From contig DNYJ01000038.1 of NCBI GenBank assembly GCA_003505155.1, positions 105,668-121,273 on the forward strand: a DNA stretch of 15,606 nt. The letters run 5' to 3'. The notes below the pieces were generated by a model. That model saw only the letters and a program-made list of their open reading frames with translations, was not told the origin of the DNA and made no database searches. Both the position numbers and the translations under genes were made by a program. This document shows, piece by piece, positions 1-7,514 of this stretch. The stretch's first letter is position 1. The number at the start of each line of letters is the position of its first letter. Source of the DNA: Candidatus Uhrbacteria bacterium. Its GTDB lineage: Bacteria; Patescibacteriota; Patescibacteriia; UBA9934; UBA10169.

Positions 1-728
1 ACCCAGTCGTCATCAAGTGCGCCCTTGAGGCACGCCGGATAGATCGGATCGCGATTAAGATTTGCCTGTCCGTTCTCGCCGTCGTTCCCAACCGCCGCCA
101 CGAACACAACGCCGCGGTCGTAAGCCTTCTTTACGGCGTGGGAAAACGGCGTGGAAATATTGCGGCCGGTGAAGCTCATGTTGATGACGTCGGCTCCGTT
201 GTCGAGCGCATAATTGATCGCGTCAATCGCCGCCTGTTCGCCTCCGACTCCTTGGCGGTTCAGAATCCGAAGCGGCATGATGCGCACGTCCCAATTAATG
301 CCCGCGATGCCCTCGGCGTTGTTCCCCACCGCTCCGATGATGCCCGCCACGAGCGTCCCATGTGAAACGGCCGAAGGATCAAACGGGATGGCGTCCTCCG
401 GATTAGGATCCGCGTCGCCGTCAACAAAATCCCAACCATGAACGTCGTCTTTGCGACCGTTCCCGTCGTCGTCGAGTCCATTGCCGGAAATCTCGTCTTC
501 ATTCAGCCACACATTGGCTTCGATGTCGGGATGCCCAAGATCAACCCCGGAATCGAGGACGGCCACGACAACGCCGTCATGCCCCGTCGTCGTCTCCCAT
601 GCGTCGGACGCATGGATCCGATCGAGATACCACAAACGATCCAAGAGAGGATCGTTTGGAGTTTGAGCGAAGACGGGGAAAGCCTGAAACAACAAGGCCA
701 GAAAAAGAACAAGCGAGAGATGCTTCAT
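1..728 (-). CDS. Secreted subtilisin-like (S8) serine protease, N-terminal part; runs off left edge
   Basis: The first 242 residues are visible; the rest lies beyond the left edge. Residues 1-21 form a Sec signal peptide (MKHLS, a Leu/Phe-rich core, then FPVFA before Q22). The S8 fold follows: the catalytic Asp is D59 in VAVLDSGVDLGHPD, the catalytic His is H123 in SHGTLVAGIIGA, and N215 in AAVGNDG sits at the oxyanion-hole position. The GTSxA serine motif should lie just outside. Residues 82-110 are rich in Asp, Asn and Gly (SGNGLDDDGNG), a likely Ca2+ site and common in secreted subtilases. The ATG lies 3 nt after the stop of the TPR gene, so the two are probably co-transcribed and translationally coupled; I see no strong SD. 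Expected role: an extracytoplasmic endopeptidase for surface protein turnover or scavenging; the substrate is unknown. Family certain, role inferred. Confidence 0.93.
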   Translation of the reverse strand, partial: MKHLSLVLFLALLFQAFPVFAQTPNDPLLDRLWYLDRIHASDAWETTTGHDGVVVAVLDSGVDLGHPDIEANVWLNEDEISGNGLDDDGNGRKDDVHGWDFVDGDADPNPEDAIPFDPSAVSHGTLVAGIIGAVGNNAEGIAGINWDVRIMPLRILNRQGVGGEQAAIDAINYALDNGADVINMSFTGRNISTPFSHAVKKAYDRGVVFVAAVGNDGENGQANLNRDPIYPACLKGALDDDW

Positions 729-731
729 ACG

Positions 732-1418
732 TTACGGCTGTCTTTCAATGGATAACCTCCGAGCCTCGGCGATTCTCTCCGCATACTTTCCCGTCCCGCC
801 GGACAATGTCTCCGCAACTTCGTAATGCGACTGCGCCTCTGCGTACTCGCCGTTTCCGAAATACCACTTCGCCAGCCGGCCGTTCAATTGTTCATCCTGT
901 CCGAGACTTTTGATCGCAAGCTCAAGCACGTCGTCCACGCGATCATACTGTTCGGGCAAAGAGTTCTCGATGATGTCAACGAGCCGAATCACCGTCGTCA
1001 CCGAGCCCGAAAGCGAGAGTGCCTTCGTCCACGCTCGCGCCGCGCCCTCGTAATCACGCATAAGTTCGAGCGCCACGCCAAGATTTTCAAGCGCCCCGAC
1101 ATCCTCCGGCGACTGCGCGAGAATCGCCTCGTAAGCGTCTTTCGCGAGTTCAAGCTCGCCCACCTGATAGTAAAGGTTCCCCAAGAGAAGGTGGTCGTGG
1201 CCGTTGAACTCCTCGCTCGCCTCGATGGAGGCCTTAAGAGTCGCGATGCGAAGATCAAACTCTGCTTGAGCTTCAGGCGTCAACCCCTTGTCAATAAATG
1301 TCCGAAGTTCAACGCCGGATTCATGGTTTGCTTCAGGACGGAAAATCAAAACTGCCGCAACAACGACAAGAATAACGACGATGGCGGCTGTGAGACCGTG
1401 GTGATGGTTGGATGTCAT
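732..1418 (-). CDS. Membrane-anchored TPR-repeat protein
   Basis: 228 residues from the ATG at 1418. The open frame continues upstream to 1658, but that part is Arg-rich, crosses the terminator hairpin and heptamer repeats, and is probably not translated. Residues 9-27 are a hydrophobic helix (LTAAIVVILVVVAAVLIF) after a short His-rich N-terminus, giving a single-pass anchor with the bulk probably outside. Residues about 74-105 and 106-139 are two clear TPRs (HLLLGNLYYQVGELELAKDAYEAIL, then a matching ALENLGVALELMRDYEGAARAWTKAL unit). Weaker units follow to residue 207. TPRs are protein-binding scaffolds. The S8 protease starts 3 nt after this stop, so a role in holding or presenting that protease or its substrates is plausible but unproven. 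An extended -10 box sits just upstream, implying a very short leader. Confidence 0.85.
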   Translation of the reverse strand: MTSNHHHGLTAAIVVILVVVAAVLIFRPEANHESGVELRTFIDKGLTPEAQAEFDLRIATLKASIEASEEFNGHDHLLLGNLYYQVGELELAKDAYEAILAQSPEDVGALENLGVALELMRDYEGAARAWTKALSLSGSVTTVIRLVDIIENSLPEQYDRVDDVLELAIKSLGQDEQLNGRLAKWYFGNGEYAEAQSHYEVAETLSGGTGKYAERIAEARRLSIERQP

Positions 1419-1427
1419 AGTGTGGAA

Positions 1428-1436
1428 AGTATAGCA
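1428..1436 (-). promoter_or_regulatory. Candidate extended -10 promoter for the TPR/protease unit
   Basis: On the minus strand this reads TGCTATACT, matching the extended -10 form TGnTATAAT. Transcription would begin only a few nucleotides before the ATG at 1418, giving an almost leaderless mRNA. The -35 position (about 1451-1456) reads TTCTAC, a poor match that falls inside the heptamer repeat and hairpin, so any regulation may act there. Seen as a motif only. Confidence 0.4.
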
Positions 1437-1446
1437 AAGACATAGA

Positions 1447-1508
1447 AAACGTAGAAGCGTAGAAATCGTAGAAACGGAGGACGCTACGATTCTACGCCTT
1501 CTACGTTT
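1447..1508. repeat. Long imperfect inverted repeat built from TTCTACG heptamers
   Basis: The arms are 1447-1471 and 1484-1508, with a 12-nt loop (AAACGGAGGACG). They pair over about 25 bp with only a one-base bulge on each side. Each arm is made of CGTAGAA units (three on the left; two exact plus a CTACGAT on the right), so the hairpin arises from opposed heptamer arrays. It sits between the terminator and the TPR promoter on the minus strand. Confidence 0.8.
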
Positions 1509-1516
1509 CCCCCATA

Positions 1517-1557
1517 AACCAAACCCCCTGCGGGACATACCGCAGGGGTGTTTGGTT
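1517..1557 (-). terminator. Strong intrinsic terminator-like hairpin after the large surface-protein gene
   Basis: The left arm (1517-1533, AACCAAACCCCCTGCGG) pairs with the right arm (1540-1557) through 17 base pairs, with a single bulged T at 1549 and a 6-nt GACATA loop. The GC-rich core is flanked by AACCAAA/TTTGGTT. Read on the minus strand the 3' side is GGTTTGGTTTAT, a moderate U-rich tail. It lies 3' of the gene ending at 1736, as expected for its terminator. The plus-strand side (TTCTTCTTAA) is also T-rich, but no plus-strand gene precedes it. Confidence 0.75.
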
Positions 1558-1735
1558 CTTCTTAATCTATCAAGGCAGGAGGTTCCGGAAGGGGGGAGGG
1601 GGAGAATAGTTTCCCGAGATTCAGCCAAAGCCGAGTCTGGGAGCAACTCCCTTCCCAACTCCCGTCGTCTCCACGTTTCAACGTTATACTCGTTTCTACG
1701 AGCGAAGCGATTCTACGTTTCTACGTTCCCAATGG

Positions 1736-4700
1736 TTAGAAGATGAGCGATCCACCGATGACTGGGAGGTTCTTGACGTATTCACCGTCAATGCTTCCAC
1801 CATCGGCATCGGCGTCAGTACCACTCGCGTTGGAGTCAGACCAAGCGATCACGTCGTAGTCCGTTGTGGACGCTGCGTCGTGAGCGTCTTCATCTGGGAA
1901 GTCAACACGGAGGGAGTCATCCTGAACAGCGTTCGGGGATGTCGTGTTGTTGACATTGATCTTAAGAATGTAAGTCTTTGTCGTTCCGGCAGATACTTCT
2001 TCCGCTGTGGTGAAGTCGATGTTGATCCATCGCAGGTCGGAACCTGCACCACAGGCCGCTCCACTCGTCTGAGCAAGTGTGAGATCACCACTAATGGCGA
2101 TATCTGCTGCCAAATCCGAGGAGTCGTAGAGATAGATATCGGCTGCTTCAATGTCACCGGTGTCACATTCATCCCAGCCCGTGCCAGCATTATCTGTGGC
2201 ATTGACTTCGAATGTGAACTCGTTGACGGTCACATCACCACGGGAGTCCGCGGTTACGTTGAAGCGGAGAACTTCGATGAGACCTACAATGGCCGCACCA
2301 GACGGAGAACCACTTGCGAGGCTAATCGTCGGTTTGGTCTTGCGGATTTCCATGTCGTTTCCGGCACGGTCAGCACCCGCATTGTCGTCATTCAAGGTTG
2401 AACCAGATCCCGAACCAACGGCACGGAATTGATCATCATTGGTGGCATCAATGTCGAGGTCGATACCGACCACGTCTCCGGAAGCCGTGTTGGCTGACGT
2501 TACATCGCCTGTGTTGATCTTAACGGTCAACAGAGCATCGTCATCCTTCGGGACGTAGAACGTAAGTCCTTCGAAGGTGTAGACATTTGAGGTCAAGAAG
2601 CCTGTGGCAACTTTATCCTCACCTGCTTGGTTCTTGTAATGGAGTTCAACGCTTGAAACAGCCACATCAGAACCACTGGTATTGCTCACAGCCAAACGAT
2701 CAACCGTGAAGGCTTCGTTGGAGGACGTGAACTTGAACTTCGACACCGTTACACCTGTCGAGTTTGACAGAACGATGGTCGAATTTGGAGAGTCACCATC
2801 AACAGCCGTCGTAATCGTGCCGGCGTCAGCAATGAGCTGGAAGATCGAAGCACCAGCAGCATCCACCGAAGTATCACCGTCATTCTCGTTCACCACGTTG
2901 GTGGCGCTGATCGTTGCACCAAACGTAGTTTCCACTATCGAGTTACCGTCTCCATCCACCGATGTGATGTCATCGTCTTCATTGATATCGAGATAGAGGG
3001 AATCGGAAGCGCCGGTAACCGCCAAATTGGCAAGGTTACAACGAACCACCATTCGGTAGGTGGAGGCAGCTGGAATCTCCCAAGTGAAGCCACTGAAAGT
3101 GATATCCGCAGCCGTACCTGTTCCGAACGATTCTGGACCATCAATGAGAGCTCCGGTTGAACCGTCGTGGATCGAACAGCTGGAAACGCTGTTTTGCACC
3201 GTCAAGTCTCCGGCAACGGAAGGACCACCATCAGCATCCATGGCACCCTTGATGGTGACAGCGCTTACGGTTACATCGGAAGCCGTTCCGGCTGCAAAGG
3301 CAAATCCTGCGATGTCAACGTTACTGATTCCACGAACGTAAGTTGCGGAAGCTGGGTTGCTAGCAATGCTCACGGACAGAGAAGCCGTGCGGATTGTCAT
3401 GCTGTTACCCGTCAAGTCAGAGCTTGGGATGATATCCGTACCTACAGTCATGGTGTCGTTGTTGGCATCACGAGCCGATGTTTGGTCAGAGTCAAGACGA
3501 ACAATGACAACATCACCTGCTGTGATTTCCGTAAAGGTGGCGTCATCTTGCACATCCATCAGAACTTGGACTTCGAGTGACTGACCGGCGGTCAGTGTAA
3601 AGTCGTCTGTCATGGCAATGTGTCCGATACCGTTCGTTGCGGCACTAGCTTCCGTCGTATCGATCGTCATGTCGTAAGGACCGCTGATCGTAGAACCGGT
3701 GGCCTTATCGACCAAGCGCCAGTTCTGATAGTTGTGGGTAGAAGAAACCGTTCCACAAGCACCCGTACAGAGGTCGGACGTCGTAGCCGAAGTGGGGTTG
3801 ACATCGAACTCAAGCGCGCGGATTTCGACAAGATTCTCGGCCGTCATGGTTCCTTCCCAGACAACAACGCCGGTTTGGTTTTCGGCAATGTCACCCGTGG
3901 TCGGACCGTTGAAGGCGAAGGTCAATTGACCGGCCTGAACGGTGGTACAGTCGTAGTTCGTACCGTCACCCGTACAGGTGGTAGCCATCGCGGCACCGAA
4001 GTTGTTGGTCACGCGAATACCAAAGCCGTACTTGAGACCGACAGCATAGAGGTCTGTCGTTTCTTCGATACGTACTTTAACGATATCCGCATTTTCACCT
4101 CCAACCTTGGCCCAGAGGTCGAACTCGCGGTTGTTTCCTTGAGCGACTTCGAAAGGCGTAGCAAGATTGAAGTCAACGTAAGAACCGCTGACGACACCGT
4201 CGCCGAGCTTCACGTTGTTCTGGCGGAGTTCGTAGTTCTTGTGATCGGATGCGCGATCGACTTCAAAGCGAAGACGATTCAGTTTGAATCCTTCTGTGGA
4301 GTTGGCCGTCAAGCGGAAGTTGGCGATCTTTGCCATTTCGCCAACCGATGGGTTGGAGAGGGCTCCAGTATCATCAACCGTAACCAAACCGACATCCGTG
4401 GCGGAAGTCGTCATGGTGTTGCTCGAAACCGGGAACGAACCGGAAACGGTTGCGTTCGAAGCGATCGAAGAAACACCGGCCAGCTGGAACTGAATCGTGT
4501 CACCGCCGGTCACACCGTTGGTCATATCGCCAACGACCGTGATCTTGCGGGTTTCGCCGCTCTTCACCGAAAGGGTCATACCGCCAAAGGTCGCATTGCG
4601 TGTCGTCGAGTTGACAGTGCGCGCATTGGTCAGGCGGGTATTACCATCGAAGAGGTAGAGTGAGGCAATGTTACCGGTCACGCCGAGTCCGGCCATGGCA

Positions 4701-5569
4701 ACCGTAACGGACGTCACGGAAGCATCGCCGCCGTTGGCCATCAAGTTGAAATCCATGAAGCGAACTTGGGAAGCGCCATCGGCAATCGTCGCGGCAGCCG
4801 GAGTCGTGGAAGCCAAGCTGACCGAGAGGCCGCCGGCGACCGGAGTGGAGACGCTGGCTCCGCCCTGTTGGGCCGGATCGTTCAAACTTCCATCAGCGGC
4901 GGACAAATCTGTGCCGGCGGAGAGAGAGGCGAGAAGATCAGAACCCGGAGTAACGAAGAAGCGAGCTTGGAGACCGTTGGCGGACATGCCGGCCGCGGTT
5001 ACCATGCGCTTTGCCGTTCCGGAAACGACGTACTTGTTTCCGCCGCTCGAGACCATCATACCGTTATAGGCGGCAGCGGTCATAAGGGAAGAACCAACCG
5101 TGTAGTCAACAAAGAAGACTTCCGGAACGTCGTCAATCATCGTGTTCCAGGCAGACCCAGCAAGACCGACAGCGACAGCTTCCGTCTCGATCCAACGAAG
5201 CGCGCCGCTTGGCGTTACCGCGTAGGTTTTAGGATCACTCTGGATTTTGACGAAACGGGAACCCGGGCGGTAGACGACGTTTCCCGCGAGCGGGATGGCA
5301 GCAAGTTCGCTGTCGGAAATCGTCATGACTCCGGAGAAGCCGGAAAACCATGTTTCGTATGTTTTAAGGTTTGGGAAGGTATAGCGCTGTCCGTCGTACC
5401 CATAGTAGTACAAGGCGGAAAGGGATGCGCTCTTCACAACCGATCCCATCGCAGCGGCGGAAGCCGTGGAAGGAACCGCGAAGGCGGCAACGCCAAGCGT
5501 CCAAACAACCATCGAGATGGTCGTGAGAACGATGAGCGCCTTTTTCCCAAAAGTAAGGGAATGAGTCAT
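1736..5569 (-). CDS. Giant secreted multi-domain surface protein, S-layer candidate
   Basis: 1277 residues. Residues 1-39 are a Sec signal peptide (GKK, hydrophobic core ALIVLTTISMVVWTLGVAAF, cleavage near ASAAA). Residues 53-160 form a distinct N-terminal module with aromatic and gated positions (YYYGYDGQRYTF, VVYRPGSRFVKI, ALRWIETE, DDVPEVFFVDY). From about 248 to the end come roughly six degenerate beta-sandwich units, starting near 248, 395, 548, 729, 916 and 1079. Several share openings such as LSVSLAS, LSVSIAS and TISLAS, and two are preceded by linkers GNSMTIRT and GNDMEIRK. Composition is rich in Ala, Ser, Thr, Asp and Gly and poor in Lys. Cys residues fall in local groups (532/541, 601/605, 798/844, 1135/1173), which may form disulfides. 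No LPxTG or C-terminal TM is seen. The clean AAAGGAAA SD supports the ATG at 5569. S-layer function is inferred from size, secretion and composition; an adhesin is the alternative. Confidence 0.85.
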   Translation of the reverse strand: MTHSLTFGKKALIVLTTISMVVWTLGVAAFAVPSTASAAAMGSVVKSASLSALYYYGYDGQRYTFPNLKTYETWFSGFSGVMTISDSELAAIPLAGNVVYRPGSRFVKIQSDPKTYAVTPSGALRWIETEAVAVGLAGSAWNTMIDDVPEVFFVDYTVGSSLMTAAAYNGMMVSSGGNKYVVSGTAKRMVTAAGMSANGLQARFFVTPGSDLLASLSAGTDLSAADGSLNDPAQQGGASVSTPVAGGLSVSLASTTPAAATIADGASQVRFMDFNLMANGGDASVTSVTVAMAGLGVTGNIASLYLFDGNTRLTNARTVNSTTRNATFGGMTLSVKSGETRKITVVGDMTNGVTGGDTIQFQLAGVSSIASNATVSGSFPVSSNTMTTSATDVGLVTVDDTGALSNPSVGEMAKIANFRLTANSTEGFKLNRLRFEVDRASDHKNYELRQNNVKLGDGVVSGSYVDFNLATPFEVAQGNNREFDLWAKVGGENADIVKVRIEETTDLYAVGLKYGFGIRVTNNFGAAMATTCTGDGTNYDCTTVQAGQLTFAFNGPTTGDIAENQTGVVVWEGTMTAENLVEIRALEFDVNPTSATTSDLCTGACGTVSSTHNYQNWRLVDKATGSTISGPYDMTIDTTEASAATNGIGHIAMTDDFTLTAGQSLEVQVLMDVQDDATFTEITAGDVVIVRLDSDQTSARDANNDTMTVGTDIIPSSDLTGNSMTIRTASLSVSIASNPASATYVRGISNVDIAGFAFAAGTASDVTVSAVTIKGAMDADGGPSVAGDLTVQNSVSSCSIHDGSTGALIDGPESFGTGTAADITFSGFTWEIPAASTYRMVVRCNLANLAVTGASDSLYLDINEDDDITSVDGDGNSIVETTFGATISATNVVNENDGDTSVDAAGASIFQLIADAGTITTAVDGDSPNSTIVLSNSTGVTVSKFKFTSSNEAFTVDRLAVSNTSGSDVAVSSVELHYKNQAGEDKVATGFLTSNVYTFEGLTFYVPKDDDALLTVKINTGDVTSANTASGDVVGIDLDIDATNDDQFRAVGSGSGSTLNDDNAGADRAGNDMEIRKTKPTISLASGSPSGAAIVGLIEVLRFNVTADSRGDVTVNEFTFEVNATDNAGTGWDECDTGDIEAADIYLYDSSDLAADIAISGDLTLAQTSGAACGAGSDLRWINIDFTTAEEVSAGTTKTYILKINVNNTTSPNAVQDDSLRVDFPDEDAHDAASTTDYDVIAWSDSNASGTDADADGGSIDGEYVKNLPVIGGSLIF

Positions 5570-5584
5570 AAGGAATGTTTCCTT
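5570..5584 (-). promoter_or_regulatory. SD-overlapping hairpin before the surface-protein start codon
   Basis: On the minus strand AAGGAA-ACA-TTCCTT directly precedes the ATG, a perfect 6-bp stem with a 3-nt loop. The 5' arm is the Shine-Dalgarno sequence itself, so the stem could mask or time ribosome entry. The stem is AU-rich and therefore weak. Confidence 0.5.
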
Positions 5585-5733
5585 TCAATTAGTTTCGAAT
5601 TGTGACTTGCTCTCATTGTTATGAGATCGACCTTTCAGCAAGGTCACATAGTTAACAAAAGGGCCCACGTCCATCCTTCTGACGGACTTCTCGGCTCGAC
5701 CACCATGTGATCAAGTCAAGAAGTCTTTCAGAA
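5570..5733 (-). promoter_or_regulatory. Hairpin-rich leader of the surface-protein gene
   Basis: Non-coding gap between the DUF5667 gene and the surface-protein gene. Besides the SD hairpin it holds CTCAT-TGTT-ATGAG (5612-5625) and GACCTT-TCAGC-AAGGTC (5629-5645), both perfect stems. A weak promoter candidate on the minus strand is TGGACG, 17 nt, TATGTG (ending near 5645); it would give a leader of about 70 nt covering all three stems. Long structured leaders are known to stabilise S-layer mRNAs in other bacteria; that link here is inference. Confidence 0.4.
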
Positions 5734-6813
5734 TCATTCAGGGATTTCTTGCGAGAGAGCGACGCTGATCTGCACTTCAAGCTGTGCCAAAAGCCCATGC
5801 ACGACGTTCATGGTGTCTTTCAATTCTCCCATCGTGTCAAACGTCGAACGATAGCCTCCGACAGCGAGCGTGTTCGTCGCTTTGTCTATTTCCGGTTGAA
5901 CATCCAAGAGGCGAGCTTCGATCTTGCTCACAATTTCACCTGCAAGCGTCTCAAGATCATCGCCCAAATCGCGCTCCAGAAGAACGTTCTTTACGGTAGC
6001 AAGACGCGAGCGCACGACGGAAAGTTGTGCCTGGACGTCGTTCAAGTCGCTCCGAAAGAGACCTTTGAGCTGATCGTTACTCTTGTTTTCGAGTGATTCG
6101 TCATGAGCGTCCACCAGCACTCGGACGGTTTCTCGACCGACGGCGACAGCTTCGTTTTGAGCGGCCTCGGCCTGTGCCCGCACTTCATCGGACGACTGTA
6201 CATCTTCGCTCGCCAAGCGCGAACGGATCTGATCGGTGTAAGCATCGGATTTCTCATCCACGTAAGCGGCAATCTGTGAAGCGGAGTCGGGATTTTTCTT
6301 GGACGCAGAGCCAAACTCGGTTTGCGCGAAAGCGATTTCCTTGCGGAAGCTCTCCAACGCATTTTGCACGCGCACGTTCTTTCCCGCACGGTCGGACGAC
6401 TGCACGGCGCCGACTTCGTCCAAGCGACGGCCGGCAAATTCGATGTGAAGCTTGGCACGCTGTTCCGAGGAAGTTGTGAAACGTAACTGCACGCGTTCTG
6501 TGGCAATTTTCACAGGATACAAAGCGTCGCCCGGGACGGAATCGGATGCGGCATTGACGGCGACCACCCATCCGCCAAGCGCGAGAACGAGAGAAGAGAA
6601 CCCGACGGCAAACGGACGAGCAACCGAATGAAACGCAAACGACGCCGCAAAATCGGCGTAGTCTTTGAACGTGTAAGTCGGCCGTACGATATCCCCAGCT
6701 CCAAGCGTTTCCAAAAGCGTCAAGCGTCCCGCTTCAATTTGATCGGAACTTGAGGCGCCGAATGTTGGCGTCCCGCTCACTTCATTCATCAATTGTTTGA
6801 TAGTGCGCTTCAT
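5734..6813 (-). CDS. DUF5667-type single-pass membrane protein, putative sigma-factor partner
   Basis: 359 residues. The cytoplasmic N-terminus (1-66) includes a helical stretch and YTFKDYADFAASFAFH. Residues about 67-88 are the membrane helix (FAVGFSSLVLALGGWVVAV). Directly after it comes the DUF5667 hallmark at 92-135: SVPGDALYPVKIATERVQLRF, then SEQRAKLHIEFAGRRLDEV. The remainder (140-359) is highly charged, Ala/Glu-rich and probably helical or coiled coil, ending in QEIPE. The ATG lies 3 nt after the sigma-factor stop with no clear SD, so translation is probably coupled. By position and topology (inside N-terminus, TM, outside sensor-like region) it is a good candidate for an anti-sigma or sigma-regulating protein. 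No zinc-binding anti-sigma motif (HxxxCxxC) is visible, so the mechanism is open. Confidence 0.85.
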   Translation of the reverse strand: MKRTIKQLMNEVSGTPTFGASSSDQIEAGRLTLLETLGAGDIVRPTYTFKDYADFAASFAFHSVARPFAVGFSSLVLALGGWVVAVNAASDSVPGDALYPVKIATERVQLRFTTSSEQRAKLHIEFAGRRLDEVGAVQSSDRAGKNVRVQNALESFRKEIAFAQTEFGSASKKNPDSASQIAAYVDEKSDAYTDQIRSRLASEDVQSSDEVRAQAEAAQNEAVAVGRETVRVLVDAHDESLENKSNDQLKGLFRSDLNDVQAQLSVVRSRLATVKNVLLERDLGDDLETLAGEIVSKIEARLLDVQPEIDKATNTLAVGGYRSTFDTMGELKDTMNVVHGLLAQLEVQISVALSQEIPE

Positions 6814-6816
6814 GTT

Positions 6817-7365
6817 TTAGATGCTGGTTACTTTTTCTTTGATCGCTTTCAACCCTCGATGCGTGAGGACTCGAACGTGGTTGTCGGTTTTTTGCAAATG
6901 TTCCGCGACGTCGGAAACGGAGAGACCGTCGAAGTACCGCAGAAGGATGACGGCTTGCTGATCGTGAGGAAGGGCTTGAATCGCTGACCGCAGAAGTTCG
7001 GCTTCCGCCCGATCGCGGATCCCCTCCGCACTCTTGCCATCATCCACAAAGAGCAGGTCTTTCTCAAACTCTTCGGATGCCGTCTCTTCCCTTCGGCCCT
7101 TCGCGCGGTAGTAGTCAGCCACGCGGTGACGCCCGATGGAGAACAGGAGCCCGCCCAAGCTTTCAACCGGCGTGGAAATGAGATAATCCCATGCCTTCAG
7201 AAACACCTCGGCGAGAACCTCGTCCGCATCATGCTCCGTGGGCAATTTAAAGGTCAGATACCGGCGCAAGCGAGAAGCATAGGCAAGATATAATTCCCCG
7301 TATGCCTGCTTGTCGCGGAAGCGCAAGACGCGAAATAAAAGAAATTTTTCCTGAAGGCCTTGCAT
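6817..7365 (-). CDS. ECF-type RNA polymerase sigma factor (sigma-70 family)
   Basis: 182 residues, the usual ECF length. The sigma2 region spans about 20-90: AYGELYLAYASRLRRYL, the DADEVLAEVFLKAWDYL core-binding helix, and LLFSIGRHRVADYYR for -10 recognition. A variable acidic linker follows (91-120). The sigma4 region spans about 122-178: ALPHDQQAVILLRYFDGLSVSDVAEHL, then KTDNHVRVLTHRGLKAIKE, the helix-turn-helix that reads the -35 element. It redirects RNA polymerase to a small regulon. Its gene heads a two-gene unit with the DUF5667 membrane protein, the usual arrangement for a sigma factor and its membrane-bound regulator. The nearby surface-protein gene downstream on the same strand is a natural candidate target, although I could not see a shared promoter motif. 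Confidence 0.93.
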   Translation of the reverse strand: MQGLQEKFLLFRVLRFRDKQAYGELYLAYASRLRRYLTFKLPTEHDADEVLAEVFLKAWDYLISTPVESLGGLLFSIGRHRVADYYRAKGRREETASEEFEKDLLFVDDGKSAEGIRDRAEAELLRSAIQALPHDQQAVILLRYFDGLSVSDVAEHLQKTDNHVRVLTHRGLKAIKEKVTSI

Positions 7366-7389
7366 GTATTAAGTCGTTTTGAATCTTTA

Positions 7390-7402
7390 TTCTGTTACAG
7401 AA
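7390..7402. promoter_or_regulatory. Short palindrome upstream of the sigma-factor gene, possible operator
   Basis: TTCTGTTACAGAA is a perfect 6-bp inverted repeat around one central base, ending 25 nt before the sigma-factor ATG in the divergent intergenic region (7366-7514). Its symmetry suits a dimeric regulator. No second copy was noticed in the window, so the call is weak. Confidence 0.3.
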
Positions 7403-7460
7403 GGCCCATTTCGAGCCTCAAAATAGCTTAAAATGTAAAAAATGTCAACAACCGAACCCC

Positions 7461-7489
7461 TTGCGTTCTTTTTAATTTTTGGCTACACT
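7461..7489 (+). promoter_or_regulatory. Sigma-70-like promoter for the HTH/glycosidase/envelope operon
   Basis: TTGCGT (7461-7466), a 17-nt T-rich spacer, then TACACT (7484-7489). Spacing is ideal; matches are 4/6 to TTGACA and 4/6 to TATAAT. The start point would be near 7496, about 19 nt before the HTH gene's ATG at 7515. Confidence 0.5.
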
Positions 7490-7514
7490 GGCATTGTCAA
7501 ACTTTTCACTTTTT

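Larger units (their letters stand above)
1419..1735. other. Non-coding spacer with heptamer repeats and two hairpins
   Basis: No credible gene lies here. The spacer separates the 3' end of the large surface-protein gene from the start of the TPR gene. It holds eight exact copies of TTCTACG or its complement: CGTAGAA at 1450, 1458 and 1467; TTCTACG at 1490, 1499, 1694, 1711 and 1719. It also holds the 1447-1508 inverted repeat, the 1517-1557 terminator and a G-rich minus-strand stretch near 1590-1606 (on the plus strand a run of G and A). Confidence 0.85.

Noticed and set aside
699..728. Possible frameshift in the protease signal peptide.
   Set aside because: A first reading of the A-run at 702-706 suggested a missing base, but recounting shows ATG 728 is in frame with the signal peptide and the catalytic domain.
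1419..1658. Upstream extension of the TPR protein starting at 1658.
   Set aside because: It would translate through the terminator hairpin and the heptamer array and yields an Arg-rich stretch before the TM helix; ATG 1418 is better placed.
1447..1725. Heptamer cluster as a CRISPR array.
   Set aside because: Repeats are 7 bp, irregularly spaced and in both orientations, and no cas gene is present.
3620..4663. Long plus-strand open frame (347 codons) opposite the surface-protein gene, and similar ones at 825-1445 and 4766-5605.
   Set aside because: They are antisense to well-supported genes, Arg/Gly/Val-rich and without domains; typical mirror frames of biased coding sequence.
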